This document shows, in pieces, positions 20,101-26,289 of a DNA stretch of 55,129 nt (position 1 is its first letter; each line of letters opens with the position of its first letter). Below the pieces are notes generated by a model, which worked only from the letters and a program-made list of their open reading frames with translations, was not told the DNA's origin and searched no databases. The position numbers were made by a program, and so were the translations under genes. The stretch comes from Candidatus Peregrinibacteria bacterium (GTDB lineage: Bacteria > Patescibacteriota > Gracilibacteria > UM-FILTER-43-11): NCBI GenBank assembly GCA_016932495.1, contig JAFGCR010000005.1:1-55129 (forward strand), written 5' to 3'.

Positions 20101-20893
20101 GGTCGAAATCGGCCTCATCCAGAACCAGCTTGGATTTGTGTTCCCCGAGGAAGAGATCACTCGCGGGGAATTCGCGTTTATGGCAAGCGGCGTCCTGGAT
20201 ATCCAGGATTGTAAACTGGTCGATACTGATGAAGACGGCATGCCGGATTGGTGGGAAATGGAAAACAACCTCGATCCGTTATTTGCGGGCGACGCGCCAC
20301 TGGACAATGATGAGGATGGCTTTAGTAACCTGGATGAATTCCGTATGGGGACCGACCCCAATGACCCCTCCGATCCGGGCTACATCCCGCCCGAAGAAAT
20401 CTGTCCGTGCCTGGATAACCCCAACCAGAACGATACGGATGGTGATGGTATCATCGACGCGTGCGATGACGATCTGGATAATGATGGGGTTAAAAACGTC
20501 ATCTGCGTGTTCGATGACAACGGCCTGGTCGATCCTGATAAAGCCGCAGAAAGCGATGATAACTGTATTTTTGTCGGCAATGCGCCACAGGCCGATGCGG
20601 ACGGGGACGGCGTGGGCGACCTCTGCTATCCCGTCGACCAATGCCCTGAGATCCCAGAGGACATCGATGGCATTAATGATTTAGACGGCTGTCCGGAAGT
20701 GTACGATGAGACCGCTGACAGTTCCGACCGAATCGCCGAAAACCTACCCGGCGTGTACGTAAATGGCGGCCCCGCCTGTTACTTTTTGGATTACGAAGCC
20801 GACCTGGTGGATGGTGATATCATTATGACAGCCATCACGGATGTAGACACGCATGAAGTGATTTATGAACGGAGCGGAGAAATTACTTATTAA
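8105..20893 (+). CDS. Giant multidomain SLH surface protein (~4260 residues)
   Basis: From the first possible start (TTG 8105) it has 4262 residues, but the signal peptide begins upstream (see findings), with cleavage likely after PEAHA. Regions by eye: 30-300, an alpha/beta domain with VGVVLVGDVPIPVVY that vaguely recalls peptidase C25, no catalytic dyad identified; 970-1270, Ig-like Big domains; 1575-1710, three FG-GAP/VCBS-like repeats (FDFNNDGMEDVAAV); about 1800, an EF-hand (DRDTSGDLSDEE); 1850-1980, a DUF11-like domain; 2130-2250, a Met/Pro-rich stretch; 2260-3050, long helices interrupted by a proline-rich segment at 2650-2720; 3470-3540, PKD-like; 3850-4030, three SLH domains; 4040-4200, thrombospondin type 3 calcium repeats. 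SLH domains normally bind cell-wall polymer, so a surface adhesin or S-layer-associated role is likely. Four exported-protein genes follow. Confidence 0.85.
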   Translation: MVAIMLGNQLGSLDISVFKIPEAHAQTGGALTRLLNPQLPKAELGIVAILADNQLLEDKKSYVTEDEEGEVLEETTLEKHIFTYARNIQNRLPHTRAIVIGVDSNESTYKIATVLEKLYYEGADNDLLDTNPLNDDFKHEDDNQLVGVVLVGDVPIPVVYEAEGDTAPSLYPYTDFYRKRYIYNHNTDRFEYNDAALNPTPEIWHGVIVPPSKNEAEGRQQLADYFYKNNQYSKGKDGYSDFNQRLLYYNFPAIDEKLNTFDYNNYKRSVRYAEEIAFGRSNRHLLREMVQEVAAEMEPDKAPEERTPLIDDIAISSMSDFTTAEIIKKFTNQENMANPTPNFVQALKSYIGRLNPIIARTGRWSEQEYDSFASLITLRDSYMQNTLLGKNIELENRINAAIRGVQELVPVITGIEIKTTECETEACHVIDEIETFDFTAFTGGQMVSTIASAEQCGLLRGQETPAGVPLTKNNSVLVEANHLYNPDSALIPDPDDHSPPPLEEMEEYINYGGCVANNLYELDVEANGDRMQRGPRFCKPDEAYWSILDLAGAKEKKLTFYMPADPEPDELMGEIPWRCSVENMSFLPLPRPNDDDLDEWYDDQNVTDDRETTLRIAVNKVYQSMVDAGEIIDPMPEEALYDPSYLIDFLSPHRRLQLVARAMLAGGNTAMRPFFDGNNSYVKFEITAMTANKYSLIRHTEPTTQTLKSVKKFMTPNTPADGIRFAEFYRGGQQRLFEYPNLFRLPGNNANDVAKNLLQMIREKDAELNSLLGYDANLILQFFNENPNLTEPILWRKMGIDQKHQLIFEKYVDRDSFLPVPNPNAPAPAAKPDGGYEVLHLQAEGDTQSFRFAINASRLTDAELYDAELEEAKQAIEDAEGGGDEEGGEGESGLDNGAVYSCGPASGVEIWEWFDAVYCWIEEEISKLGELLSLDNSCGGGDLPEPGEETILEDTSKAVEDPNSAPAKLDVIVERGTLVRGESAPIKARVLNSEEEAIVGYLEDPLTFSLANESIGHFDQDELEVFTGFGKVNLVAEDTPGFTQLNVRLGSLSAPPVSIRVLESIQIHLSAVRQTDIRPTYKITVTLTDPDGNPIDNINTKLRVRTVKPSDGLFERGGLVQIENGHGETTFYPNPTSLELDLKAQHPVYQSELLHISQPPGQPARIFIDAPKDLPIGEKINLPVRVTDVFGNTTPIFNEPVQIKVTKATQKYGEVTSNVAVITNGKGIITVNVGTETAPLNLIASHEALVPGTAELSITAKVTSEEWARTYPQNLFASLVGFPAGNFLEDNYFAGAHLFNGKTEAVFAFMSDAPVEPEVIIHPNYYIETFRPRHTVTVDALGNELAVQILDQKNLRTLAATLIPLDFGKVAVWEDETPEAGTMYFELTNPNYAIDPTKNTIYLTDPDGNLVLALRKNYLEFQNFDYRLTYETEPDEDWMELVLTGPIGEVGRLRLLFTPRTIAPDTVEIHPELQAVKQYAGESTKDAAGLMLFIPPEGKDEEAMPGENFGFEGDNKYILRFAGGSPAGEAVMLNLPPNAVLLGDPTIQLNNPISSNLNYDNTIGRQIYQDQEGADVAALTNFDFNNDGMEDVAAVMKDGRIRLFEQGPTDPLIQDRGNIAFMGDGALSIIPFDFKNDGYDDLLVATDEGRLAILHNDQETITRSDIKIKVGKKLYQILKEDMDADGYPDLVTVDSRGDIRIFYNQSSELLRRGATLPIPAEDQIPENGVFIGNYGFSLQLGQNLKGDLQIRFPGMPQPDGTITPPPPPPEPEPEKEGPYGLPVVTIPETPSTEFLGEFADRDTSGDLSDEEIQAHIADLRQETETAQENGQPADINKLPWKEGDESEVYFAPIGDFEVNNSAFHNGLYFAVEKTVVNRDRPTDKTLDLGEPLLYTLILQASKNINNFVLADTVPDALIADEKSVKCEGVGCERFKDDLKGIYLFVSQLDLKANQPIRITYEASVKHTPKPSVTLERISAPTTLIGRDQAGNSVSFRAPIDPYTDLFVSPTYNTSGQLAAHYSVAPRAYRLAATEPADIDEALADALGDHEDCMAALNGLQNMTFDEDNPPPDNFMDGIMAACGMDTISNALNDPGKNLTGDDVLTPEECAADPTACAGSALDDLMSSIANLSCMGGGCFPMPFNMAFLAPQSIPMAMPLISFPATLPTPVGPIPFPSFFALAPTALGATSIPGTYNSMIRFYMVPTLTGGIGLSLCWLNYMGDSTVPPPLIPIPYPPPIGNCMTFALPMSEAPPCKLIAKLMEKLVALMNNMVSDINSGMSAVNSAGLPAEIQSAQDQGAGGLEISLAINLGDQMKFEPPAKGFSNIHVGSFDSIGGAIASWVDRQTLEILNKLLTMPTIRVILPDIGALFGSDWDEFNKLVEAFGNNLDKKNVDEQKPVPEGGFLANYEALERELRNTSTSPFEQVLQIANAIPFVDISQHNIDFKIPWLSFAQIQDFVRDLEQVKNYYERQLNKWKDQLEKFQCPDDEDTCVGRKILEIFIVDLDAFINSISQNIEVVQSYLRFPRDFILLKKELADYLRQIACYLDAYSEMLGGWLATIQQQVIGYAELYYTILEIIDQIEKLIDVFTNFEDSCDICTNERFGNFGYFTLLGLILPDIPIIKFPKWPDLVIDFSDLKGSIDIEMPMIHFVLEPITLPEIPRIPFPDLPTDLSLLTQLPPLPILPGLPELPELPPLPAIPTLDLPTLPPPPKLPNIGKDFKFIIPLVEKILDIWCLIKKSFSPIPEAYMADDIVLLTNRPSYMIPLDFLKPKFGDIAPIDLGFNELRIETTIYLGIRLKTALEKLQEGADVWNNMATDWAGYIDKKISEKLQKMADEINEGTQLFEEYVDPQKLEDWYEDHVNRVVYENLEREFEAIDQKYRNIEDRMQAYSDSLESGMQEGMDGVNQAWVNTMDKVNKAMEEAGKEWADDLHEAFLTFHFDPFEGIQQLMKTLDYYDIDISNEIQDALNTAGKEIGKVIAKGVLWTQDQIEKLQDALEEIFGVDMPDWVMEFLESLNEGMESVEEGYDDLTAVPQVPGNLQKLLASQFTQLTDIINAINETDVDYKVVKEALGVPDYTLPLQPPAIAKIKTIRHDLLAYGDQMDREVAEMERSNDMFAYLQAQATQPPVFEIAELAEPAAKPAFSSAAPTAESPAPDTPVPPALPTAGPDDGSSGLCSGTCLVDPVTGMPVQFIPYFDNPNTSKIAFVHSGIEGHSHVVYSDGPNLYLKRDLEVPLNITENIAPGVPEDPFDLDHFISFGDTVMPPKEAANMMSITLTENSAASFEWLESTHPDVYGYGIELERSILGYDADKQQNGLADVTIVLLPPTEDGLLPQVTVGGQQLQYGTLATSLDDPEEVRERFGIQARNIVTGGDMVVFNTIKNVAITLKPNRAVYFDQYTGPSFRMNMDNGFYHIKMTWFDTFGRTANYNHSELLSPQVYVPASPPVDIRFSQKFLFPVYKKGVVNATDLFMDLSGAYQYYWDFNQDGLPEQVGPEMTIPPQKAPKEFTVTLIASKDLQDESFDRYEKQFAVEIYVPKISLEQEPLATDGIVQGTLTPKQEGDDVSEIPFSIFRKRWGTWKNLGFLKKIAGEETVPPLSDQFGWENNYYTISEAGDYVVSGFSRAPAPVIVRDEGGREVARVHLETGQVEILDPDYELQAIPASRELPTRIVVLKKGFDTVIFNVYYISDVNNDILILDEPLDQENVEEIGVTIGDRNLNDTIIARNMPGYAESYPGGAAIFDDATQLNIALLNSDGAVRMMQTGYGFRLKNEGILFERVIFEIFDESTGEPVFDVFIRANFNNLEIRTDELWNEIKTTIGYLKEAIKPLFASLIAQASAPASESPFPDLDASHPFYQQILELYERRIVSGYGDGTFQPDAKLSRAEFVKIALGATNCFDCSRPSDPVKEKYTGTHPFPDVSLPAWYFYCIAIAKDLEMVTGYGDGFFRPGQNISRAEAAAILLRQSGIEIQEAPDEAFIDVPDYAWYKDYVYTAVEIGLIQNQLGFVFPEEEITRGEFAFMASGVLDIQDCKLVDTDEDGMPDWWEMENNLDPLFAGDAPLDNDEDGFSNLDEFRMGTDPNDPSDPGYIPPEEICPCLDNPNQNDTDGDGIIDACDDDLDNDGVKNVICVFDDNGLVDPDKAAESDDNCIFVGNAPQADADGDGVGDLCYPVDQCPEIPEDIDGINDLDGCPEVYDETADSSDRIAENLPGVYVNGGPACYFLDYEADLVDGDIIMTAITDVDTHEVIYERSGEITY

Positions 20894-20899
20894 CCAACT

Positions 20900-21688
20900 A
20901 TGAAAAAACTCTTTATCCCCATCATCGGACTTACCGCTATTCTCATCAGCTTACTGGTGTGGAATAGGCTGACCTTGTCCGCGGCCGATGTGCCGTATCC
21001 CAATCCGGGCGCTAAGGAAAATCCTTCCGCCTGCGTACAGGTGGTGGCCAACGAGATGACGCTGATGCGGAACGGCTGGCAGGAGAACCTGAATACGATG
21101 CTGGACCAGGAAAAACCGACCAGCGAGATCGTGGATGAGGCGTTTGAAAGTTTGCGCACGTATCGTTGCTGGCTGGATTATTTATGTGAGACCGTCCTGT
21201 TCAGCGGAAATGCAGAGCCATTCGATATGATCAATCAGGAAACCAAAGAACCACTCAAGTTAACCAACGAACATATCGACAAACTCCCCGGTTGTGTGGC
21301 ACCGGAAAATATAGAAATACCAGGCACCAACCTCCATTATCTAGAAGAATGCAGCGCTTATGATTCCGGCGGCTGGACACTCCCACTGGCTAATAAGAAT
21401 TATGAATCCTGCCGCCGTTTGGTGAATATGGATTTTTCGGAACTGGAAGATTCCGGCAGTCTGACCACCAGCCAGCTTGAAAAATTTAAAGAAAATTCAA
21501 AAGCGTTTATCGGTTTGGAGCGGGCCCTTAAAGTCAACAATGGCGAGAAAAAGAACCGCGCTTTACAAAACAAATTATCCAGCATCCTCGAAAAAATGCT
21601 GGCCATGGAAAACCATATGGAACTTTTAAAACAGCATTTATTCCGCCTGGATGCCATGTTGCCGTGTTTGGCAACTAAGTGCGATTAG
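20900..21688 (+). CDS. Exported helical protein, unknown, surface locus
   Basis: A 262-residue protein starting 6 nt after the giant gene, so almost certainly cotranscribed. Residues 1-29 form a signal peptide or N-terminal anchor (IIGLTAILISLLVWNRL). The mature part is mostly helical and has about eight cysteines (including ACVQVV, CWLDYLC and a terminal LPCLATKC), which suggests disulfides outside the membrane. I recognise no family. The short C-terminal pattern HL-x(n)-C-x(n)-C resembles the end of the next gene product, so the two may be distant paralogues; this is weak. Confidence 0.75.
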   Translation: MKKLFIPIIGLTAILISLLVWNRLTLSAADVPYPNPGAKENPSACVQVVANEMTLMRNGWQENLNTMLDQEKPTSEIVDEAFESLRTYRCWLDYLCETVLFSGNAEPFDMINQETKEPLKLTNEHIDKLPGCVAPENIEIPGTNLHYLEECSAYDSGGWTLPLANKNYESCRRLVNMDFSELEDSGSLTTSQLEKFKENSKAFIGLERALKVNNGEKKNRALQNKLSSILEKMLAMENHMELLKQHLFRLDAMLPCLATKCD

Positions 21689-21690
21689 TC

Positions 21691-21779
21691 CGAATAGTGG
21701 ATCGAATCGTTGGCCGAGTTGTGAACCGAATTGTGGAAATATCAACCACCATTCGAACCACTATCCGGCCCACCATACG
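21691..21779. repeat. 12-mer array with inverted copies, copy 1
   Basis: Four direct 12-mers (CGAATAGTGGAT, CGAATCGTTGGC, CGAGTTGTGAAC, CGAATTGTGGAA; 21691-21738), a 5-nt ATATC centre, then three reverse-complement units (AACCACCATTCG, AACCACTATCCG, GCCCACCATACG; 21744-21779). The array fills the spacer from 2 nt after one stop codon to 6 nt before the next ATG. It can fold into a long, imperfect hairpin. Confidence 0.85.
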
Positions 21780-21785
21780 AAATCT

Positions 21786-22472
21786 ATGAAAAAATTATTT
21801 CTTATCATCGGGATTCTCCTCACCTTTACACTGAACAGTGTCCGGGCGGAAGAACCTGAATCTGCTGTGCTTAAAAAATGCAAAAGCCAGCTTCCTTCAT
21901 ATCCGAAGGTCATTGAACTGGATCCCAATACTCATCTGCAGTTCCGCCTTGAATTTGAACGGGTACGCACACAGTATCATGAGTACATGAATTGCGTTTT
22001 TGAGGAAGCGACGGTTGATATTCTCGGGGAGGACCCAAAAGCCCTTCTCCAGCCCGAAACCGCCTGCCAGTCGGAAAAGAAATTGGTGGATGTCCTGAAA
22101 AACTCCAGCCCTGAAACATTACTCGAACCCTTATTGAAGGCCTATCATGATTACGCTGACTACTTAAACCGACTGGTCATCCAGGTATCTGCTAATTCTG
22201 AAAGCAATGTCACCACTATGCGGGATTTCGATCTTGCTTTCCAGCGAATCCAGCAATTAAGAGTGCTGGTAGAAGATGAGATCCAGAATGGCATTGTAGC
22301 GCTCGACGCGGCCTTCCAGACCCTGAAGCAGATGAGACAGGCCTATGTGATGCACGTCCACTTCCAATGCATGCTTAAAAACCTCGAAACCTATCGCCAG
22401 ATCATGGGGCATTTGCGGGAAGTGGTCACGATTATCCCTAATGTGATTATCGATTGCAGTATGCATAAATAA
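21786..22472 (+). CDS. Exported cysteine-containing helical protein, unknown
   Basis: A 228-residue protein. The ATG at 21786 is chosen because it opens a clear signal peptide (MKKLFLIIGILLTFTLNSVRA); a longer reading frame upstream runs through the repeat array and is rejected. The mature part is alpha-helical with six cysteines (VLKKCKSQ, YMNCVFEE, TACQSEKK, FQCMLKN, DCSMHK). No family recognised. The first 11 codons are nearly identical to those of the gene at 22581, as is the array in front. It is the third gene of the surface locus and is probably secreted together with the giant protein. Confidence 0.75.
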   Translation: MKKLFLIIGILLTFTLNSVRAEEPESAVLKKCKSQLPSYPKVIELDPNTHLQFRLEFERVRTQYHEYMNCVFEEATVDILGEDPKALLQPETACQSEKKLVDVLKNSSPETLLEPLLKAYHDYADYLNRLVIQVSANSESNVTTMRDFDLAFQRIQQLRVLVEDEIQNGIVALDAAFQTLKQMRQAYVMHVHFQCMLKNLETYRQIMGHLREVVTIIPNVIIDCSMHK

Positions 22473-22487
22473 TCCCAAATCGTGATT

Positions 22488-22574
22488 CGAATCGTTGGCC
22501 GAGCTGTGCCGAATTGTGGAAATATCAACCACCATTCGAGCCACTATCCTGCCCACAATGCGGCCCACCATACG
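22488..22574. repeat. 12-mer array with inverted copies, copy 2
   Basis: Near-duplicate of the array at 21691-21779. Direct units are CGAATCGTTGGC (22488-22499), a shortened CGAGCTGTGC, and CGAATTGTGGAA (22510-22521). After ATATC come four inverted units: AACCACCATTCG, AGCCACTATCCT, GCCCACAATGCG and GCCCACCATACG (22527-22574). Relative to copy 1 it has lost at least one direct unit and gained one inverted unit. Confidence 0.85.
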
Positions 22575-22580
22575 AAAGCT

Positions 22581-24611
22581 ATGAAAAAATTATTTCTCAT
22601 CATCGGGATTGTACTGATGGGAACCGGCCTACTGGTCGGGATGCCGGCCTACGCGCAGAATGATGAGACGTATGATTGCGAAAATACTCTATACAGTCCG
22701 GATTTCCGATGCCAGCGGGAAAATACGTTTCACTATTGCAGCCCCTTATCACAAACCGGTTATATCGGCGGTTATAACATCTACAAAAACGCTTACTGCA
22801 ACATTACGGAAGAAGTGGAGGATGAAGTGATCGATGTGCTGGTCGAACAATTCCAGCCCGAAGACCCCAATTGGGACCGTGATCAGCTGGAGTTTGTCCT
22901 TTACGGCACTTTCCGGACATCTATTGAACAGTTTTTAACGGATGTCTATGGCAAAATCGATACCAGCAAACTGCCTGCAACTGTCCGTGAAGCGTATTTT
23001 GAGAACAAAAATTTCAGCCAGCAGAACAAACTTTATGAACGCGTGAAAAAAGCGTATGACCGCGAAAAAATCATCCACCAGTCCAAAGAATCCCTGAAAC
23101 AGCAATTCAAAAACAACGAGATCTGGGCGAACGGCGACCTTATAGATTCACCCTTCGACCTGATTGTAGATTTGAATTTAATCGAACTCATCCTGTTCGG
23201 CAGTAAGGCCCAGTGGGTGGATGATGTGTACAGTTTTGGCGACACCGGAGGAGGGGGTGGAAGTGGTGGCATTGATGAAGGAGTTGGTGGCGGTGAGGGG
23301 GAAGGAGAAGGGGAGGGAGAAGAAGATGTCGATCAGGAAGGAGCGGAAGATGAGGAGGGTGAGCAGCCGGTTGATGAGTATGAATGCATATCCGATGAAG
23401 AATACGAAGAGCTGTTTGGCGAGGAGGGGCAGGAAGAAGACGCGCTGGCGGAAGGGGAGCCGGAACCAGGCAATGTGCCGGCGAATTGCGGTAATTTAAG
23501 AATCGATCCGGAAGAAGAATGCGATGATGGCAATACGCGGGCAGGCGATGGCTGTTCCGAAGCCTGTTTAAAAGAAAGCGGCACCAGCCTCTCTTGCCAG
23601 GACCCGGATGCCGTCACTTTCAGGCAATTGCCCGATAGCCAAGCGGGTGGAGGCGGCGGAGGGGGGGAGGGTGAAGGAGAGGGGGAGGGCGATGAAACTG
23701 GCGGAGGCGAACCGCCGATCAGCTGTCCCGAAGGCAGTACGCCGGTGGACAAGCATGTGGTGGATCGGGCGCGCGGCGTGGAGCAGTCTCCCAATTACCC
23801 AGGTCCGTTTGTCGGCGGAGTACTGAAAAACTTCCCGCCCAGCAACAAGCCGGCTTGCGCGCAGGGTGAAACCGCCTTTTCCATCACGATCGGCAGTGAC
23901 GTTAAAACCCGATGCGTTCCTACCAAATTATGTGCAGATCCGGATGATTTCCGTGCTTTTCTGATGGACGTATTTGGCTTGCCGGCGGAAGCGGTTGAAC
24001 CTATCGAAGCAGTTATCTGTATCGATGTATTTACCTACCAACGTCCCGAATCACCCTATCCTATGGAGGCGGGTTGTGTGGATTGTCACATTCTGGCCAT
24101 GAATGACGTGATGGAAAAATTACTCGAGAATAATATCGCTCCGCTTGAAAACAACATGACTGCCTGGGGTATGAGCAATCGCTGGGGTCCGAATTTTACG
24201 TTTGACCTAGTTACCTCCGTTAAATCCAAACTCCGTATGCCGCCCCCCAAATATAAAGACAAAAGCCCTCTTGAACTGGCGGAAGAGTATTTTAAGAAAA
24301 ACTATCAGGATGCTCAGAAACGGCTCGACCCCAACGAGGAACAAGATAAAGTCGCAAGCCCCATTATGGACATATTAGCTGTTGATTATTTGCAGGAAAA
24401 AATAAATCGCGACATAAAAGCGCAATCACAATTAGATCAGAGCCTGAAAAACTATCGCATGGTCACCGACGCGGAAGTGGACCAGCAGTTCCATAATGAT
24501 GTCCCAGGTCTTTTAAACCAGATCCTCCAAAGTTTTGGCCGCTTGCAGGATAAATATATCGGTCTTTCCCTTGCCACTACATTTGCCACTAAAGAAAAAT
24601 GCGAATTTTAA
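22581..24611 (+). CDS. Exported protein with Myxo-cys-rich (DUF4215-like) repeat
   Basis: A 676-residue protein with signal peptide MKKLFLIIGIVLMGTG...MPAYA (residues 1-26). Residues about 30-220 are helical with paired cysteines. Two Gly/Glu low-complexity linkers (nt about 23248-23345 and 23644-23705) flank a small cysteine-rich module, EEECDDGNTRAGDGCSEAC (about residues 310-330), which matches the DUF4215/Myxococcus cysteine-rich repeat found in secreted proteins. The C-terminal third has CVPTKLC and CVDCHIL and ends in helices. Start chosen at the ATG that begins the signal peptide; the in-frame upstream part is repeat array. Function unknown; the gene belongs to the surface locus. Confidence 0.78.
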   Translation: MKKLFLIIGIVLMGTGLLVGMPAYAQNDETYDCENTLYSPDFRCQRENTFHYCSPLSQTGYIGGYNIYKNAYCNITEEVEDEVIDVLVEQFQPEDPNWDRDQLEFVLYGTFRTSIEQFLTDVYGKIDTSKLPATVREAYFENKNFSQQNKLYERVKKAYDREKIIHQSKESLKQQFKNNEIWANGDLIDSPFDLIVDLNLIELILFGSKAQWVDDVYSFGDTGGGGGSGGIDEGVGGGEGEGEGEGEEDVDQEGAEDEEGEQPVDEYECISDEEYEELFGEEGQEEDALAEGEPEPGNVPANCGNLRIDPEEECDDGNTRAGDGCSEACLKESGTSLSCQDPDAVTFRQLPDSQAGGGGGGGEGEGEGEGDETGGGEPPISCPEGSTPVDKHVVDRARGVEQSPNYPGPFVGGVLKNFPPSNKPACAQGETAFSITIGSDVKTRCVPTKLCADPDDFRAFLMDVFGLPAEAVEPIEAVICIDVFTYQRPESPYPMEAGCVDCHILAMNDVMEKLLENNIAPLENNMTAWGMSNRWGPNFTFDLVTSVKSKLRMPPPKYKDKSPLELAEEYFKKNYQDAQKRLDPNEEQDKVASPIMDILAVDYLQEKINRDIKAQSQLDQSLKNYRMVTDAEVDQQFHNDVPGLLNQILQSFGRLQDKYIGLSLATTFATKEKCEF

Positions 24612-25855
24612 CCCGTAAAATCGTCGGCATCATCCTTATCGCGATTCTGCTATTCCAGCAGGCCCCTGCCGCGAACGCGATTTTTTCCCCCGTGCTGAGC
24701 AGCGAGGTTTCAATGGTCAAGTCGCATGTGCAGGAGGCGCGGCGGCAAAATGGCGCAGGCAGTTTTTTGAACGCTCTTGAAAAGGCCACCAAAGCAAGTG
24801 AGGAACTGAAAGCGCAAGGACAAGCCTCCGGTTTGCCGGGAATGTTTTATCTTTACATGAATTTGGTAAAGGAATTAATTTTCAATTCACTGGGGAACGC
24901 GTTTACCGATGGCTTTGCCCTGCTCATCAACTACTGGCCGGAAAGTGGTGAATTCATTACCAACTGTCTGCGTGATGATATTTGGGAATTACAGGCTTTA
25001 CAGGAAGAAGTACTGAATGAATTGCTTAAATCCACCCTGCTGATGGATGTCATCAATACTGATATCCTCTGGGCCGATTACAATAAACTGGAACGGTGGC
25101 TAAAGGGAGGCGAAGTGACCATTAAAAAAGATAATCAGGAAGTAAAAGTCACTTTTGCCGGCTTGAAAGGAGATTACCGCAATACCAGCCTTTTGTTCCC
25201 GGGCGGCCTCCCCAACTACTATGCAGAATGCCCATATGGTGAATTTGTGGAGGCGTGGCATGATTTAAAATTGAGTTTTGATCAGCTGATCATGACATTT
25301 GCAGGGGATACCCTGAAAGACTGGGGATCGCTTTTAGAAATGGCCAAAAAGCGTGCCAAAGCCCGCGCCAACGCATGGATTGCCGCCAACCAGATCACCC
25401 TCACCCTTGGCGGTGAAAAGGGCGGCAGCCCCCACAGCCTTTTAAAAGGGCCGGGGTTAGAAGGGTTTGCCGCTGATGTCCGGACTGAGTGGGAATTTGT
25501 GGAAGCCTACGGCAAAATGGTCGGCGATTCAACGTGGAAGGAAATCGCGGACAAATGGGGGTACGATGAGAACATCGACACGATTGTGGAAGCTTATGAG
25601 ATGGCTGAAGACATGAAACAATTAGTCATCGACCAGTCTGAAGATGAACTGAAATACAACTTACAGCTCAACAATGTTTCTGAAGAAAGCCTGAAATCCG
25701 TTGAGGCCATCTTATTCAAAATCAACAAAGAGATCGAACGCGCTTATAAAACCGACACATCACCCGATAATCTCAAAAAATTCTGCGAACAACTGAGTGT
25801 CGTCATTAAGGTCCAGGGCAAAAGCAAAAATCAACCTGTCCCGTCTTGTAAATAG
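24599..25855 (+). CDS. Exported helical protein, unknown, last gene of surface locus
   Basis: A 418-residue protein whose ATG lies 13 nt inside the end of the preceding gene, which implies translational coupling. Residues 1-27 form a signal peptide (MRILTRKIVGIILIAILL then PAANA). The mature part is mostly amphipathic helix with only a few cysteines (NCLRDD, AECPYG, FCEQL, PSCK). No family recognised. A terminator-like hairpin follows at 25861-25892, so the locus probably ends here. Confidence 0.75.
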   Translation: MRILTRKIVGIILIAILLFQQAPAANAIFSPVLSSEVSMVKSHVQEARRQNGAGSFLNALEKATKASEELKAQGQASGLPGMFYLYMNLVKELIFNSLGNAFTDGFALLINYWPESGEFITNCLRDDIWELQALQEEVLNELLKSTLLMDVINTDILWADYNKLERWLKGGEVTIKKDNQEVKVTFAGLKGDYRNTSLLFPGGLPNYYAECPYGEFVEAWHDLKLSFDQLIMTFAGDTLKDWGSLLEMAKKRAKARANAWIAANQITLTLGGEKGGSPHSLLKGPGLEGFAADVRTEWEFVEAYGKMVGDSTWKEIADKWGYDENIDTIVEAYEMAEDMKQLVIDQSEDELKYNLQLNNVSEESLKSVEAILFKINKEIERAYKTDTSPDNLKKFCEQLSVVIKVQGKSKNQPVPSCK

Positions 25856-25860
25856 GTATT

Positions 25861-25892
25861 TAAAAACCCCCATACCAGCTGATACGGGGGTT
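25861..25892. terminator. Terminator between convergent genes, best on the minus strand
   Basis: AACCCCC (25865-25871) pairs with GGGGGTT (25886-25892) around an imperfect CAGCTG-containing loop. On the minus strand the stem runs directly into TTTTTAAAT, a good end for the HTH gene at 25932. On the plus strand the T run starts only 8 nt later (near 25900), so it may also end the surface locus. Confidence 0.65.
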
Positions 25893-25931
25893 AAAGGGTC
25901 TTTTTGTTTTAGTTTTTCACCTAAGGGGTGA

Positions 25932-26102
25932 TTAGACAGATTCCTGATCCAGGAATTTTTGGAGGGCGCTTTCCCGAATGCGGTAGATCCTGCCAAGCTT
26001 AACAGCTTTTAACTTACCGCTTTTAATATAGTTCAGGACGGTTAAGGGGTGAATCTGGAGGATTTTGGCAACCTGTTCAGTGGTGTAGATGTCCTCAGCC
26101 AC
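25932..26102 (-). CDS. Small excisionase-type HTH DNA-binding protein
   Basis: A 56-residue protein starting at GTG (26102); an in-frame stop lies just upstream, so no longer form is possible. The whole protein is one winged-helix HTH_17/MerR-like domain: IYTTEQVAKILQIHPLTVLN, then YIKSGKLKAVKLGRIYRI and a short helix ESALQKFLDQ. Such domains occur in phage excisionases and in small regulators of mobile or plasmid-like elements. It lies downstream of an extremely AT-rich stretch (26103-26289) that could be its own operator. The unknown gene at 26290 is on the same strand upstream. Confidence 0.85.
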   Translation of the reverse strand: MAEDIYTTEQVAKILQIHPLTVLNYIKSGKLKAVKLGRIYRIRESALQKFLDQESV

Positions 26103-26289
26103 TTTTTGTTTTTATTTTGTTATATTTATTTAAATTTAATTAAATTTGTTTTTATTTAATTAAATCTATTTTACTTTATTTATTTTTGAATAAACTAAGG
26201 CAAACTTATATTAAATAGATTAAGGTTGTCAATGTTTATTAAATTTAATTATATTTAAATAAAGTTAAATATATTTCATAATCTTATTT
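26103..26289. promoter_or_regulatory. AT-rich spacer with repeated TTTAATTAAA-type motifs
   Basis: About 187 nt with hardly any G or C, between the HTH gene and the gene at 26290. It contains repeated palindromic words such as AATTTAATTAAATTT, ATTTAATTAAAT and ATTTAAAT. There is no open reading frame of note. The setting suggests an operator or bendable regulatory region for the neighbouring HTH protein. This is inference; AT-rich DNA also yields such palindromes by chance. Confidence 0.45.

Noticed and set aside
19875-20684. 269-codon plus-strand frame inside the giant gene
   Set aside because: It overlaps the SLH and thrombospondin type 3 region, which is well supported in the main frame; the alternative is a basic, Ser/Arg/Met-rich shadow.
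21691-22574. Repeat arrays as a CRISPR array or replication iterons
   Set aside because: Units are 7-12 nt, degenerate, directly adjacent without spacers and present as inverted copies; no cas or rep genes are near.
25760-25996. Minus-strand 78-residue frame at the end of the surface locus
   Set aside because: It overlaps both the coding end of the 24599 gene and, in another frame, the clear HTH gene at 25932-26102.
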